Shown piece after piece: positions 14,682 through 22,292 of a DNA stretch of 54,613 nucleotides. The notes under the pieces are model-generated. The model saw only the letters and a program-made list of their open reading frames with translations. It made no database searches and was not told the origin of the DNA. Location: the IMG/VR virus record IMGVR_UViG_3300047546_001983, positions 1 to 54,613 of that record; one strand, given 5' to 3'. Position numbers and translations under genes: made by a program. This stretch comes from a virus. The stretch's first letter is position 1. Every line of letters starts with the position of its first letter.

Positions 14682-15137
14682 ATGAAGCCAAAACATATCA
14701 AAGCCCACATGCAAACTGCCGAAAACTATGCTAGACTTAGCACAGCTCGCAGGCTTCAGGTCGGTGCGATACTTGTCAAGGATGATAGAATTATCAGCAT
14801 TGGCTACAATGGCATGCCGGCGGGTTGGGATAATAATTGTGAAGAAGAGGTTGTTGTTGCCATAGTTGACGGGGTACCTCAAAGAGAAATCAAAGAACTC
14901 AAAACCAAACCTGAAGTGCTTCATGCCGAAGCCAACGCTATTGCCAAGGTAGCCCGCAGTCCAGAAAGTTCCGAAGGTGCTGTGTTGTTTGTCACTCATT
15001 CGCCATGCATGGAATGTGCCAAACTGGTTTTTCAAAGCGGAATAAAACAAGTTTTTTGGCGACATAATTACAGAAGCGATGATGGTTTAAATTTTCTGCG
15101 CCAAGCAGGCGTAACAACTAACAAGGTAGAAGAGTAA
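14682..15137 (+). CDS. deoxycytidylate (dCMP) deaminase
   Basis: A 151-residue zinc deaminase. H-A-E (81-83) and P-C-M-E-C (C109, C112) are the zinc site and proton shuttle of the cytidine/dCMP deaminase fold, and I-G-Y-N-G-M-P-A-G near residues 40-48 is the substrate-side motif typical of dCMP deaminase. It converts dCMP to dUMP, feeding dTTP synthesis in many T4-like phages. The ATG at 14682 is chosen because an in-frame TTG upstream would lie within the -35/-10 region. The next gene overlaps by one base. Confidence 0.93.
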   Translation: MKPKHIKAHMQTAENYARLSTARRLQVGAILVKDDRIISIGYNGMPAGWDNNCEEEVVVAIVDGVPQREIKELKTKPEVLHAEANAIAKVARSPESSEGAVLFVTHSPCMECAKLVFQSGIKQVFWRHNYRSDDGLNFLRQAGVTTNKVEE

Positions 15138-15973
15138 TGCGTAGCAACTATTGGTCATGTAGCAAATTTGCAGACTGGCTTCGTGGCACTAAAAAGCTTG
15201 GAGCAGGTACATCTGAAGAATGGGATGACTGGACCAAACAGGCCAAGAGCAAGCATTCTGTTCGCTACTGGCTTGCAGAAGAAGGTTTAGATGCCGTACA
15301 AAACTTTATCAATTGGCCCATGGACAAATTAGACAACATTCGTTACTATGTTAACAATCGTTGGGTCAGTCATAGCCATCGCCTTACTGCACATCCTCGA
15401 GACATCAAACCTGGTCAATGGAGTGATGTAGGCAATCGTTTCCTGCCATGCCTTTTCAATGAGCTTGTGGATTTTGTTGAAATTGAACAAGCCTGGCATC
15501 ACTGCCTATGGAGCGACGAAATGAAAACCAAGTATAATGTACCTTGGTATCGCAGTGGATGGTTGCGCTGGCGCACATGGCGCTGTCCAGAAGCTGGTAT
15601 AGAATATCTGCAATGGGCTAGTACTCTTACCAACGAAGAATGGTTAGAAGATCATGAGAAGCACAAAGCAGAACCGACCTATCAAGCTAAGGCTGCTAAG
15701 GAGATTATAGAACTTTATACTTGGTGGACTACTACCTATCGCAATCGACCAGATCCATATGAATCAAGCGGCTGGAGTGCTTACTGTGATGCTTGTCGTG
15801 CCGAAAACGGTGGAAGTCTTTGGGGTAGCTTAAAAGATACCAAGAATCCGGCTCTTAAGAAGCAAGGCGACAAGGCACTTAAATTACTTCGAAAAATTGA
15901 ACTTGCCTACGAAAAAGAAGACGAAGCTATGATGATTCGCCTTATTAAGATTCGACAGGCACTTTGGACCTAA
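15137..15973 (+). CDS. conserved phage hypothetical protein (278 aa)
   Basis: A Trp-rich, charged 278-residue protein (about 8 percent Trp) beginning M-R-S-N-Y-W-S-C-S-K-F-A-D-W-L-R-G-T-K-K. I recognise this opening from phage hypothetical proteins of large marine and soil phages, where no function is known. It has no signal peptide or membrane segment. Start codon is in the TAATG overlap with the deaminase, so it is coupled to it. Confidence 0.85.
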   Translation: MRSNYWSCSKFADWLRGTKKLGAGTSEEWDDWTKQAKSKHSVRYWLAEEGLDAVQNFINWPMDKLDNIRYYVNNRWVSHSHRLTAHPRDIKPGQWSDVGNRFLPCLFNELVDFVEIEQAWHHCLWSDEMKTKYNVPWYRSGWLRWRTWRCPEAGIEYLQWASTLTNEEWLEDHEKHKAEPTYQAKAAKEIIELYTWWTTTYRNRPDPYESSGWSAYCDACRAENGGSLWGSLKDTKNPALKKQGDKALKLLRKIELAYEKEDEAMMIRLIKIRQALWT

Positions 15974-15997
15974 TATATTTGGAAAGCGAGAATACAA

Positions 15998-16219
15998 ATG
16001 ACAATGCCCGATCAACGATACAGAGCCATGCTTGAGGGTATGAGACTGATTGAAGACCTATTGATTCCTCAGGCAACACCACGAGTTCCGGGTAGCATTA
16101 GAGAACGGGCTCGTTGGATTATGAGACATCACCCCAGTCAAAGCGAGCTTGAACATATGGCTACTCTTTGTCCTCAGATGTTGAGCACTTACGATTTTAA
16201 TAAACAAAAAATTAAATGA
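15998..16219 (+). CDS. BPSL0761-like small protein (73 aa)
   Basis: Begins M-T-M-P-D-Q-R-Y-R-A-M-L and continues T-P-R-V-P-G-S-I-R-E-R-A-R-W-I-M-R-H-H-P, a pattern known from a small helical family (BPSL0761) that is common in Burkholderiales. Its function is unknown. If correct it is a hint of a betaproteobacterial host. The upstream region GAAAGCGAG is only a weak ribosome site. Confidence 0.7.
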   Translation: MTMPDQRYRAMLEGMRLIEDLLIPQATPRVPGSIRERARWIMRHHPSQSELEHMATLCPQMLSTYDFNKQKIK

Positions 16220-16226
16220 GTTAAAA

Positions 16227-16415
16227 ATGAGTACAGAAAACACATGGGTCTTAACTGTGCAAGAAGACCCTGAAACCGGTGATGCTATCTTAGAATTTCC
16301 TCCTGATCTCCTAGAAAAAGCAGGATGGAAAGAAGGCGATACCCTGAAGTGGACAGATCAGGGAGATGGCAGTTGGATGTTGACAAAGGCGGAAGTTACC
16401 GATGAACAAGGCTAA
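16227..16415 (+). CDS. AbrB/MazE-like small protein (62 aa)
   Basis: Matches the conserved pattern W-V-L-T-V-Q-E-D-P-E-T-G-D-A-I-L-E-F-P and L-L-E-K-A-G-W-K-E-G-D-T-L-K-W, seen in small swapped-hairpin AbrB-like proteins of phages and proteobacteria. This fold usually binds DNA as a dimer, and sometimes pairs with a toxin; no toxin gene is adjacent. It overlaps the exonuclease gene by 14 bases. Confidence 0.8.
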   Translation: MSTENTWVLTVQEDPETGDAILEFPPDLLEKAGWKEGDTLKWTDQGDGSWMLTKAEVTDEQG

Positions 16416-16974
16416 TCCCGGAAATCACATTATGGTCGACCTTGAGACCTTGGGTACCAAGCCCAACAGTCTCATGCTTACAATAGGAGCCGTGCGTTTT
16501 AATCCGTGGAAAGATGATGCTGATCGCGACCTCGACAGCATGGATACATTTTACCGCCGAGTAAGTTTTGAAGGGTATGAAGGACTTGATCATGTCATTG
16601 ATGACGCTACCTTAGAGTGGTGGGGTCAACAAAGCGACGAAGTACGAGAAGAAGCCTTTGCCGAAGACAACCGACATGACATTCGTGATGTGCTGGCTGA
16701 CTTTCATCGTTGGTGCGGTGGTGTAGATGCTATCTGGGCCAATGGTACCGGCTTCGACCTTAATATCTTGGAACACTTTAGTCGAGAACTCAAGCGCGGT
16801 GTTGCTTGGAAGTATTGGCAGGCTCGAGACGCTCGCACACTCTATGCTTTGGTGCCCGGACTTGAACGACCCAAAGGTGCTGCTCACCATGCGCTATGGG
16901 ACTGTTGGAGTCAGGTTGTTGGAGTACAGCGAGCATTTAAAGCATTAGGCATTAATGAGTTAATTAATAGATAA
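16402..16974 (+). CDS. DEDD-family 3'-5' exonuclease
   Basis: A 190-residue exonuclease. D-L-E-T (D13, E15) is ExoI, N-G-T-G-F-D-L-N-I-L is ExoII with the third carboxylate, and H-H-A-L-W-D-C is ExoIII (H and D). The layout resembles the stand-alone 3'-5' exonucleases of T4-like phages (DexA-type) and RNase T-like enzymes. It could trim DNA ends in replication or degrade host DNA or RNA. The start lies within the AbrB-like gene, so expression is coupled. Confidence 0.88.
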   Translation: MNKANPGNHIMVDLETLGTKPNSLMLTIGAVRFNPWKDDADRDLDSMDTFYRRVSFEGYEGLDHVIDDATLEWWGQQSDEVREEAFAEDNRHDIRDVLADFHRWCGGVDAIWANGTGFDLNILEHFSRELKRGVAWKYWQARDARTLYALVPGLERPKGAAHHALWDCWSQVVGVQRAFKALGINELINR

Positions 16975-16980
16975 CATAGC

Positions 16981-16988
16981 GATAAATA
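16981..16988 (+). promoter_or_regulatory. late-type promoter box (GATAAATA)
   Basis: GATAAATA lies 74 bases before the QueD ATG and resembles the TATAAATA late consensus. The rest of the 16975-17062 gap holds an A/T-rich leader with an AAAGGAG site; nothing else is evident. Confidence 0.4.
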
Positions 16989-17062
16989 TGTTTCTAACAG
17001 AGGTCTTTAGGCATTCATCCCTCTTTAAATATTCTGCATGCCATCTTTTAAAGGAGAAAGAG

Positions 17063-17602
17063 ATGGCAGATTTAAATAACGGTGACTTTAGTCACCACCC
17101 TTGGCGTTCAAGTAAGCAGTACAAGTACACATCAACCAAAGAGTATCACGATGCGTTTCCTTGTGCATATCGACAGTGGCGAGCAGATAGTCATTGTAAT
17201 CTAATTCACGGCTATAGTTTTAGCATGAAGTTTTATTTTGGCACAGACGATCTTGATGTGCGTAATTGGGCCGCGGACTATGGTGGCCTCAAAGAACTTA
17301 AAAAGATCCTCGAAGATCAGTTTGATCATACACTTTTGGTAGCACAAGACGATCCAGAGTTGGAAACCTTTAAGTTGTTGCAAGAAAAGAAAATGGCCAA
17401 ACTAACCATATTGCCCCGACTGGGTTGTGAAGGACTTGCTGACATGCTCTACAAGTATGTCAATGGAGTTTATATTCCTGATCTGTGGGGACCCGGAGAA
17501 GCAGCTCGTCTCTGGTGCTATCGAGTAGAAGTACGCGAAACACAGTCCAACATGGCTTTCCGTGAAGGCCATCGCGAGTGGAATGAAGAGTTGTTTACAT
17601 AA
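17063..17602 (+). CDS. queD: phage-type QueD / 6-carboxytetrahydropterin synthase-like protein
   Basis: A 179-residue member of the PTPS/QueD fold. Visible are S-H-C-N-L-I-H-G-Y (C45, H49), D-Y-G-G-L-K-E-L-K-K, F-D-H-T-L-L (D88, H89) and V-E-V-R-E-T (E159), the expected catalytic Cys, Asp-His pair and Glu. QueD makes 6-carboxytetrahydropterin, the second step of 7-deazaguanine synthesis. The normal C-x3-H-G-H zinc motif is H-G-Y here and the upstream zinc His is also Tyr (C-A-Y-R-Q-W), so the metal site differs. ATG at 17063 has AAAGGAG; an upstream ATG at 16988 is rejected. Confidence 0.85.
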   Translation: MADLNNGDFSHHPWRSSKQYKYTSTKEYHDAFPCAYRQWRADSHCNLIHGYSFSMKFYFGTDDLDVRNWAADYGGLKELKKILEDQFDHTLLVAQDDPELETFKLLQEKKMAKLTILPRLGCEGLADMLYKYVNGVYIPDLWGPGEAARLWCYRVEVRETQSNMAFREGHREWNEELFT

Positions 17603-17623
17603 ATTAATCAAAGGAGATAATCA

Positions 17624-18238
17624 ATGCTAGATAAACTTTTACAGGGGGTAGATCGCTCCCTAGCTTATAAGTTAATGGCTGCACATATTTTTATTATTGC
17701 TGTCAGTAACTATCTTGTTCAATTCAAGTTTAACATTGCTGGTCACCCACTCGCCGCCGCAGCCTTTACCTTTCCATTGGTAGTTGTTCTTACCGACCTT
17801 ACTGTAAGAATGATTGGCAAGGAAACTGGGCGAGCAGTAATTAACCTTGCATTTATTCCTGCAATTCTTGCTAGTATGCTAGTGGTCAAGCTTGGTGGCG
17901 CACCAGACTCAGTGGCATTTAGAATTGGTCTTGGATCAGGTGTTGCTTATTTTATCAGTAACCTACTTGATGTATATGTCTTCCAATACCTGCGTGAAAA
18001 GTACAGTACCTGGTGGATTGCGCCGGCTCTGAGTTGTGTGGTAAGCACATTCATTGACACCTATGTGTTTTTCTTTACAGCGTTTGCTTATGGCGCCAAT
18101 GAGTTTATGGCTGCTAACTGGCACATTGTAGCAACCAATAATAGCTGGGCCAAGATTCTTGTTAGTCTTTTGGTCATACTTCCTTTCTATGGATTATTGC
18201 TAAATTGGCTCCAGAAAAGAATTTCCACCAATAGTTAA
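17624..18238 (+). CDS. yhhQ: YhhQ-family queuosine-precursor transporter
   Basis: A 204-residue membrane protein with about six helices. It follows Escherichia coli YhhQ: S-N-Y-L-V-Q near residue 28, F-P-L-V-V-V-L-T-D-L-T-V-R, a central L-D-V-Y-V-F, W-W-I-A-P-A, D-T-Y-V-F-F-F and P-F-Y-G-L-L-L-N near the end. YhhQ imports the preQ0/preQ1 precursors of queuosine. Together with queD upstream and the QueC-like gene at 695 it points to a 7-deazaguanine pathway in this phage. AAAGGAG lies 8 bases before the ATG, 21 bases after the queD stop. Confidence 0.9.
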   Translation: MLDKLLQGVDRSLAYKLMAAHIFIIAVSNYLVQFKFNIAGHPLAAAAFTFPLVVVLTDLTVRMIGKETGRAVINLAFIPAILASMLVVKLGGAPDSVAFRIGLGSGVAYFISNLLDVYVFQYLREKYSTWWIAPALSCVVSTFIDTYVFFFTAFAYGANEFMAANWHIVATNNSWAKILVSLLVILPFYGLLLNWLQKRISTNS

Positions 18239-18502
18239 ATGAAACTATTAGCAACCAAGAGCTTCTCGCAAAGTTACAGTTACTACGATGGCCCAAAGCC
18301 TTCTAAAGTTTGGGTCATTGGAGTTGCTGATCCAGCTGGGTTTGAAATGTCGCAGGGCATCAGCCATGATGTGCTAGAAGAAGTATTCAAACACTCCGAA
18401 GACTGGGCCGGGTGGGGATTTGTAGAAGGTAAAGCTTGGTTGCTTTTTGCTACAAAAAGCGATGCAATGTACGCAAAAATGATGTTTGGCGATGGAAAAT
18501 AA
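18239..18502 (+). CDS. hypothetical protein (87 aa)
   Basis: Starts directly after the yhhQ stop. A small mixed alpha/beta protein (M-K-L-L-A-T-K-S-F-S-Q-S-Y-S-Y-Y-D-G) with E-D-W-A-G-W-G-F-V-E-G-K-A-W-L-L-F. Unknown; probably an operon partner. Confidence 0.75.
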   Translation: MKLLATKSFSQSYSYYDGPKPSKVWVIGVADPAGFEMSQGISHDVLEEVFKHSEDWAGWGFVEGKAWLLFATKSDAMYAKMMFGDGK

Positions 18503-18698
18503 AATAGAAAAATGGTTGAGTAAAAAAATCAAAGAAGAGGATGCCAGTAATCCTTTGATTATAAGCGCACGGCATGACTTAGAATATCTAAATCAGCTAA
18601 CTAAGAAAGAAGTCATAGCTTATGCTCGCGAGCACCAAATTTTGGTTAATTCTCGCAAGAAGAAAAATGAGCTAATTGACATTATTTTAAGGGCCTAA
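18492..18698 (+). CDS. SAP/Rho-N-like small protein (68 aa)
   Basis: The ATG at 18492 lies within the previous gene end, after GGCG. The C-terminal 35 residues, [13 protein letters not shown]...[13 protein letters not shown], fit the helix-extended-helix pattern of SAP or Rho-N DNA-binding domains. Function unknown. Confidence 0.7.
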   Translation: MENKIEKWLSKKIKEEDASNPLIISARHDLEYLNQLTKKEVIAYAREHQILVNSRKKKNELIDIILRA

Positions 18699-18702
18699 CC
18701 AT

Positions 18703-19035
18703 ATGATAGAGATAACCGACTCAGCCAAGATCAAAATTCAAGACCTTTTGCTTGAGCAAAACAATCCCAAGTTAAACCTTCGTACTTTTGTGCAAGGCGG
18801 TGGTTGCAGTGGTATGGAATACGGATTTACCTTTGACGAAGAACAAGCAGAAGATGACTTTGAATTCACAATCAACAATTTTAAGGTACTAGTTGACTCA
18901 ATGAGTATGCAGTACCTTCAGGGTGCTGTGATTGATTTCAAAGACGACCTAGATGGTGCTAGGTTTTCTATTTCCAATCCAAATGCACAATCAAGCTGCG
19001 GCTGTGGTAATAGCTTTGCACCATGTCATGACTAA
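18703..19035 (+). CDS. IscA/HesB-type iron-sulfur cluster carrier
   Basis: A 110-residue A-type carrier. The three cluster ligands are visible: C35 in G-G-G-C-S-G-M and C99 and C101 in C-G-C-G near the end, with the family strand pattern in between. It receives Fe-S clusters and passes them to target enzymes; phage copies may mature Fe-S enzymes of the phage. ATG follows ACCAT with only a weak ribosome site. The adjacent genes do not show which protein it serves. Confidence 0.92.
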   Translation: MIEITDSAKIKIQDLLLEQNNPKLNLRTFVQGGGCSGMEYGFTFDEEQAEDDFEFTINNFKVLVDSMSMQYLQGAVIDFKDDLDGARFSISNPNAQSSCGCGNSFAPCHD

Positions 19036-19046
19036 CAGAGGATGTT

Positions 19047-19274
19047 ATGGATCCACAATATTTGACAATGACTTTTGAACAATTGATGGAAAGGCAGAGG
19101 TTTATTGCTAAAAAATATAATGTTGCTCTTTCTGCTGGTGCTAATCCTGAAGTCATTAATCAAATGCTTTCACACATGGAAGCAATTAGACATGCCATGT
19201 GGGAACTAGGATATAAACAGCAGTTTGATTCCTCAAATAAAGAAGACCCCTTTGGTGATAGTATTGTCAACTAA
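19047..19274 (+). CDS. hypothetical protein (75 aa)
   Basis: Start follows CAGAGGATGTT. A helical protein (M-D-P-Q-Y-L-T-M-T-F-E-Q-L) with P-E-V-I-N-Q-M-L-S-H-M-E-A-I-R-H. No family recognised. The following gene begins 2 bases after its stop. Confidence 0.75.
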   Translation: MDPQYLTMTFEQLMERQRFIAKKYNVALSAGANPEVINQMLSHMEAIRHAMWELGYKQQFDSSNKEDPFGDSIVN

Positions 19275-19275
19275 T

Positions 19276-19752
19276 ATGCCGGCAACAAGTATCCAAGAAC
19301 AAGACCTTATAGAGTTGCTCTATCAGGACAAAGCTGGCGCTTTGACCGCAGATCATTCAACCTTAAACAGCTATTTGCAAGGCTGTGCTGAATTAGGGCA
19401 ACCACCAGTGTTTAAAATTGAGGAACTTCCAGATTCTGTTGAAGAAGCTGTTGGCAAATGGTACATGCCCGAGCAATACCAAAACATCGATCTAGATTTA
19501 TATTTTGCTCAACGGGTAGGCAGCATAGAAGAAGCAGAACGAGTGGCATTAGAGCTGTCCTTGTTTAGAGAACGCAACATGGAACAGTTGTTAAAATTTA
19601 TGATTTATCTGGTAGATATTATGAAAGAAAATAAAATTGTGTGGGGAGTAGGCCGCGGCAGTTCGGTTAGCTCTTTTTTGTTATTCTTGGTCGGACTACA
19701 CTCAGTTAATCCGATTAAGTATGAGTTAGATATTAGGGAGTTCATTAGATGA
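19276..19752 (+). CDS. protein resembling a fragment of DNA polymerase III alpha (DnaE)
   Basis: A 158-residue protein whose last 40 residues contain K-I-V-W-G-V-G-R-G-S-S-V-S-S-F-L-L and H-S-V-N-P-I-K-Y-E-L-D-I-R-E-F. This resembles the R-G-S-G-A-G-S...D-P-L-x-F/Y-x-L-L-F-E-R-F-L stretch of the family C polymerase palm. In DnaE the catalytic aspartates come right after that stretch; here the protein ends before them, so it cannot be a polymerase by itself. The N-terminal 110 residues are acidic and unlike DnaE. ATG at 19276 is preferred to an upstream start at 19225. Confidence 0.75.
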   Translation: MPATSIQEQDLIELLYQDKAGALTADHSTLNSYLQGCAELGQPPVFKIEELPDSVEEAVGKWYMPEQYQNIDLDLYFAQRVGSIEEAERVALELSLFRERNMEQLLKFMIYLVDIMKENKIVWGVGRGSSVSSFLLFLVGLHSVNPIKYELDIREFIR

Positions 19753-20183
19753 GCAAAAATTCAAGATACAAAACTCACCGTGGGTTAGAGTTTAACATGA
19801 GTGCCTTTATTGAGAAAAATGGAGACACTCGCGCTGTGGGTAATGCATCAATGAATGCCCGCGGCGATATTATTGATCACCGGACCGGTGAAGTAAAGGT
19901 GCCTGCTAATAAAATTGCTCAGGCATCGGCTAACCTTTCCAACAACCAATCTAAAAAGGTTAGCCTAAAAGCTGACCAAACTATTACTCCAGTCAAGCGC
20001 GATGCACCAGCAGCCGATTCGACCATTAAGCCTGCTGTAGAACCCGTCGAGGTTCAAGCGCCTGCGGCTGACGCACCAACTGTTGTAAGCACTAGAAAAG
20101 TTGATACGCCAGACGGTCCTGCTACCGAATACGAGTACAGCGATGGTAGTATGCAGGTAATTGCAGATTCGGAGAATCTCTAA
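19749..20183 (+). CDS. hypothetical protein with disordered Ala/Pro-rich tail (144 aa)
   Basis: Starts in an ATGA overlap. The first 60 residues hold R-A-V-G-N-A-S-M-N-A-R-G-D-I-I-D, a pattern I know from phage proteins of T4-like cyanophages with unknown role. The rest is rich in Ala, Pro and Val and ends with E-Y-E-Y-S-D-G-S-M. Function unknown. Confidence 0.8.
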   Translation: MSKNSRYKTHRGLEFNMSAFIEKNGDTRAVGNASMNARGDIIDHRTGEVKVPANKIAQASANLSNNQSKKVSLKADQTITPVKRDAPAADSTIKPAVEPVEVQAPAADAPTVVSTRKVDTPDGPATEYEYSDGSMQVIADSENL

Positions 20184-20184
20184 C

Positions 20185-20499
20185 ATGGCGCAAATGATTC
20201 GTCCTTTAAGAGAAAGAATTTTAGCAGAACTGCTAGGGCTTGGTGAAAAAACAACAGCCAGTGGCATTATTCTAAAAGCCGAAGATGGAAAGGATCATGG
20301 TATTCGCGCTCGTTGGGCGCGAGTCAGGCTAGTCGGTGAAGGCATTGATTGGGTGCAGCCAGGACAGTATGTGCTTGTGTCACATGGCAGATGGAGCCGC
20401 CAGTTTGAATGCGAGCACGATGGTGAAAAACTAAAGTTAGTTCACCTAGACAACAAAGAAGTACTGTTAGTCACTGATGATGAACCCAGCGACATATAA
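20185..20499 (+). CDS. GroES/gp31-like co-chaperonin
   Basis: A 104-residue protein with the GroES pattern: I-R-P-L-R-E-R-I-L near the N terminus, K-T-T-A-S-G-I-I-L (mobile loop) and V-Q-P-G-Q-Y-V-L-V...D-N-K-E-V-L-L-V in the closing strands. Such proteins cap host GroEL; T4 gp31 replaces GroES to fold the capsid protein. Here a role in folding phage proteins is the natural reading. The ATG at 20185 is used because the upstream in-frame sequence runs into the previous gene. Confidence 0.82.
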   Translation: MAQMIRPLRERILAELLGLGEKTTASGIILKAEDGKDHGIRARWARVRLVGEGIDWVQPGQYVLVSHGRWSRQFECEHDGEKLKLVHLDNKEVLLVTDDEPSDI

Positions 20500-20684
20500 T
20501 GAATACTGTTATTATTAAATGCTTAACCTGTGGACGAAATTATTCGTCCAGCTGTGACTGGCAACAAGGTCGCTGCCCTCATCATCCATCTATGCTAGAT
20601 CAAATACTAGCAGACTCGCATAAAACAAGATTTTTAACCCTCTTTAGAAAACTCAAGGAGTTATTGTGCAGGAAGTCAGCCTAA
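20499..20684 (+). CDS. zinc-ribbon-like small protein (61 aa)
   Basis: Has C-L-T-C-G and C-D-W-Q-Q-G-R-C-P-H-H, which looks like a four-ligand zinc knuckle, followed by a basic helix. It begins on the A of the GroES-like stop (TAATG). Function unknown. Confidence 0.75.
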   Translation: MNTVIIKCLTCGRNYSSSCDWQQGRCPHHPSMLDQILADSHKTRFLTLFRKLKELLCRKSA

Positions 20685-20896
20685 GTTTGGTACTCAGTGA
20701 AATTCAAAAACTTGGCTACAACGCCACTGATCCGCGAATGGATGGATACTACAACTGGGGACAAAAGCAAAAGCTCTACGAGATTCTCTGGGAAACTGAA
20801 AGGCAATTGAAAAAGTGTTCTTCATTTTCCATTGAAGAAGAATGGTTAAATGAACGAAAACAAGATAAAATGTTAAAAACGCTACAAGGACAATAA
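20666..20896 (+). CDS. hypothetical protein (76 aa), GTG start
   Basis: A GTG start within the end of the zinc-ribbon gene is supported by AAGGAG seven bases upstream. The product is charged and helical (Q-E-V-S-L-S-L-V) with Y-Y-N-W-G-Q-K-Q-K. Unknown function. Confidence 0.75.
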   Translation: MQEVSLSLVLSEIQKLGYNATDPRMDGYYNWGQKQKLYEILWETERQLKKCSSFSIEEEWLNERKQDKMLKTLQGQ

Positions 20897-21087
20897 TGGA
20901 AATTCAACCTAAGGATCCTAGCAAGGGTCATTTTTATGTTAGCCTAATCAAAAGCGGGCTACGAATGATAGCAGGCAGCAGTATTGTTGCAGCCGGATAT
21001 GTTATTCCTGGTGCTGGTTGGTTAGTTGCCGGCGGAGTATTATTAATTGGTGCAGAGATTCTAGGCGTCGTTGAGGAATTGGTATGA
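20896..21087 (+). CDS. small two-helix membrane protein (63 aa)
   Basis: One base overlap with the previous stop. The central part, A-G-S-S-I-V-A-A-G-Y-V-I-P-G-A-G-W-L-V-A-G-G-V-L-L, is a glycine-rich hydrophobic hairpin. Could be holin-like, but there is no further support. Confidence 0.75.
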   Translation: MEIQPKDPSKGHFYVSLIKSGLRMIAGSSIVAAGYVIPGAGWLVAGGVLLIGAEILGVVEELV

Positions 21088-21275
21088 ACACAATTGTATT
21101 GTCCAGACGACAAATTGAACAATTAGCCAAAATTGCCAAGCGATTTACGGAAACTGATACTTTTACCATTGAGTCAGAAAGTACCAGCGGCATTGGACCA
21201 AGTATAACAATTCGTTTTGACCTTTTTGAAAAAGCCGATACCAAAGTCGACATCACTGATGTCAGCAACTGGTAA
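21084..21275 (+). CDS. small hypothetical protein (63 aa)
   Basis: In an ATGA overlap. Encodes M-N-T-I-V-L-S-R-R-Q-I-E-Q-L, a helix followed by alternating beta segments (I-T-I-R-F-D-L-F). The gene ends 10 bases before the clamp-loader promoter. Unknown. Confidence 0.7.
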   Translation: MNTIVLSRRQIEQLAKIAKRFTETDTFTIESESTSGIGPSITIRFDLFEKADTKVDITDVSNW

Positions 21276-21284
21276 AGCCAGTCA

Positions 21285-21313
21285 TTGACTATTCAAACCT
21301 TATATCGTATAAT
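21285..21313 (+). promoter_or_regulatory. sigma70-type promoter for the clamp-loader gene
   Basis: TTGACT (21285-21290), 17-base spacer, TATAAT (21308-21313). It is followed by an AGGTG ribosome site and the ATG at 21341. Confidence 0.85.
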
Positions 21314-21340
21314 TTACGATATGAATAACAGGTGCCAACA

Positions 21341-22270
21341 ATGAAAGAACTTTGGGTAGAAAAATATCGTCCAACTACCATTGACGATTATGTATGGATT
21401 GACAAGAATCAAAAGCAAATGGTGGAAACCTGGATCAAAGAAAGATACATTCCACACTTGCTCTTGGCAGGCATTGCTGGTGTAGGTAAAACCACTCTTG
21501 CCAAGATCCTGGTTAATCAACTGGGCATTGATCCTGCAGAGTTTATGCATCTCAATGCCAGTCGTGACAACGGTGTCGATACTCTACGACAGAAGATCAC
21601 AAACTTTTGTAGCACAATGGCAGTTGGTCCATTTAAGGTTGTTTTGCTGGATGAAGCAGACTACATTACTCCACCAGCACAGGGCATCTTGCGCGGTATG
21701 CTAGAACAGTATCATGAGGGTGTGCGGTTTATCTTTACCTGTAACTATCCTAACAAGATTATTCCAGCCCTGCACAGCAGATTGCAGTTTATTTCTTTCC
21801 GTAGGCTTGATGAAACTGACTTTACTCGCAGGCTGGCCGAGATCTTAGTGGCCGAAGGTGTAGAGCTAGATGCTGAGACTCTACAGCTTTATGTCAAGGC
21901 CTGTTATCCAGATCTACGCAAGGCTATCAACACAGTACAAATGCGTAGCACCACTGGAACTCTGTTGCCTCCTCAGGTGGACGATACTACCACCGACTGG
22001 AGATTGGGCATGGTGGATCTGTTCAGGCAAGGTCGTATCAGAGAAGCCAGGAACTTGATCATTGGTCAGATTACACTGGAAGAATACGATGACATGTATC
22101 GCTTCATGTATAGGAATCTAGACCTATGGGGCAAAGATGAGAATACCCAGGATCAAGCTCTTTTGCTGATTCGAAAGGGCATGGTTAATCACTCTCTGGC
22201 CGCAGACCCAGAAATTAACCTTAGCGCAACTTTTGTTGAGCTTGAGAGAGTTCACCGAGGTGAACAGTAA
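21341..22270 (+). CDS. 44: sliding-clamp loader subunit, T4 gp44/RFC small-subunit type
   Basis: A 309-residue AAA+ ATPase. It starts L-W-V-E-K-Y-R-P (the RFC box), has Walker A G-I-A-G-V-G-K-T (44-51), the D-E-A-D box (104-107) and the S-R-L-Q sensor/arginine-finger region (146-149), in the order of T4 gp44 and RFC small subunits. It opens the phage sliding clamp and loads it on primed DNA. The gp62 partner is not in the window. ATG at 21341 follows AGGTG; an upstream GTG is in the ribosome site. A terminator follows at once. Confidence 0.93.
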   Translation: MKELWVEKYRPTTIDDYVWIDKNQKQMVETWIKERYIPHLLLAGIAGVGKTTLAKILVNQLGIDPAEFMHLNASRDNGVDTLRQKITNFCSTMAVGPFKVVLLDEADYITPPAQGILRGMLEQYHEGVRFIFTCNYPNKIIPALHSRLQFISFRRLDETDFTRRLAEILVAEGVELDAETLQLYVKACYPDLRKAINTVQMRSTTGTLLPPQVDDTTTDWRLGMVDLFRQGRIREARNLIIGQITLEEYDDMYRFMYRNLDLWGKDENTQDQALLLIRKGMVNHSLAADPEINLSATFVELERVHRGEQ

Positions 22271-22290
22271 GGGGGATTTCTCCCCCTTAC
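22267..22290. terminator. bidirectional terminator hairpin
   Basis: A perfect 10-bp stem GTAAGGGGGA/TCCCCCTTAC with a TTTC loop between the convergent clamp-loader and phoH genes. The stop codon of the former is within the stem. Confidence 0.75.
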
Positions 22291-22292
22291 AA

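Noticed and set aside
19225-19760. Frameshift splitting a full DNA polymerase III gene at 19752
   Set aside because: The downstream frames hold no DnaE-like sequence; the next gene is a different intact protein in an ATGA overlap.
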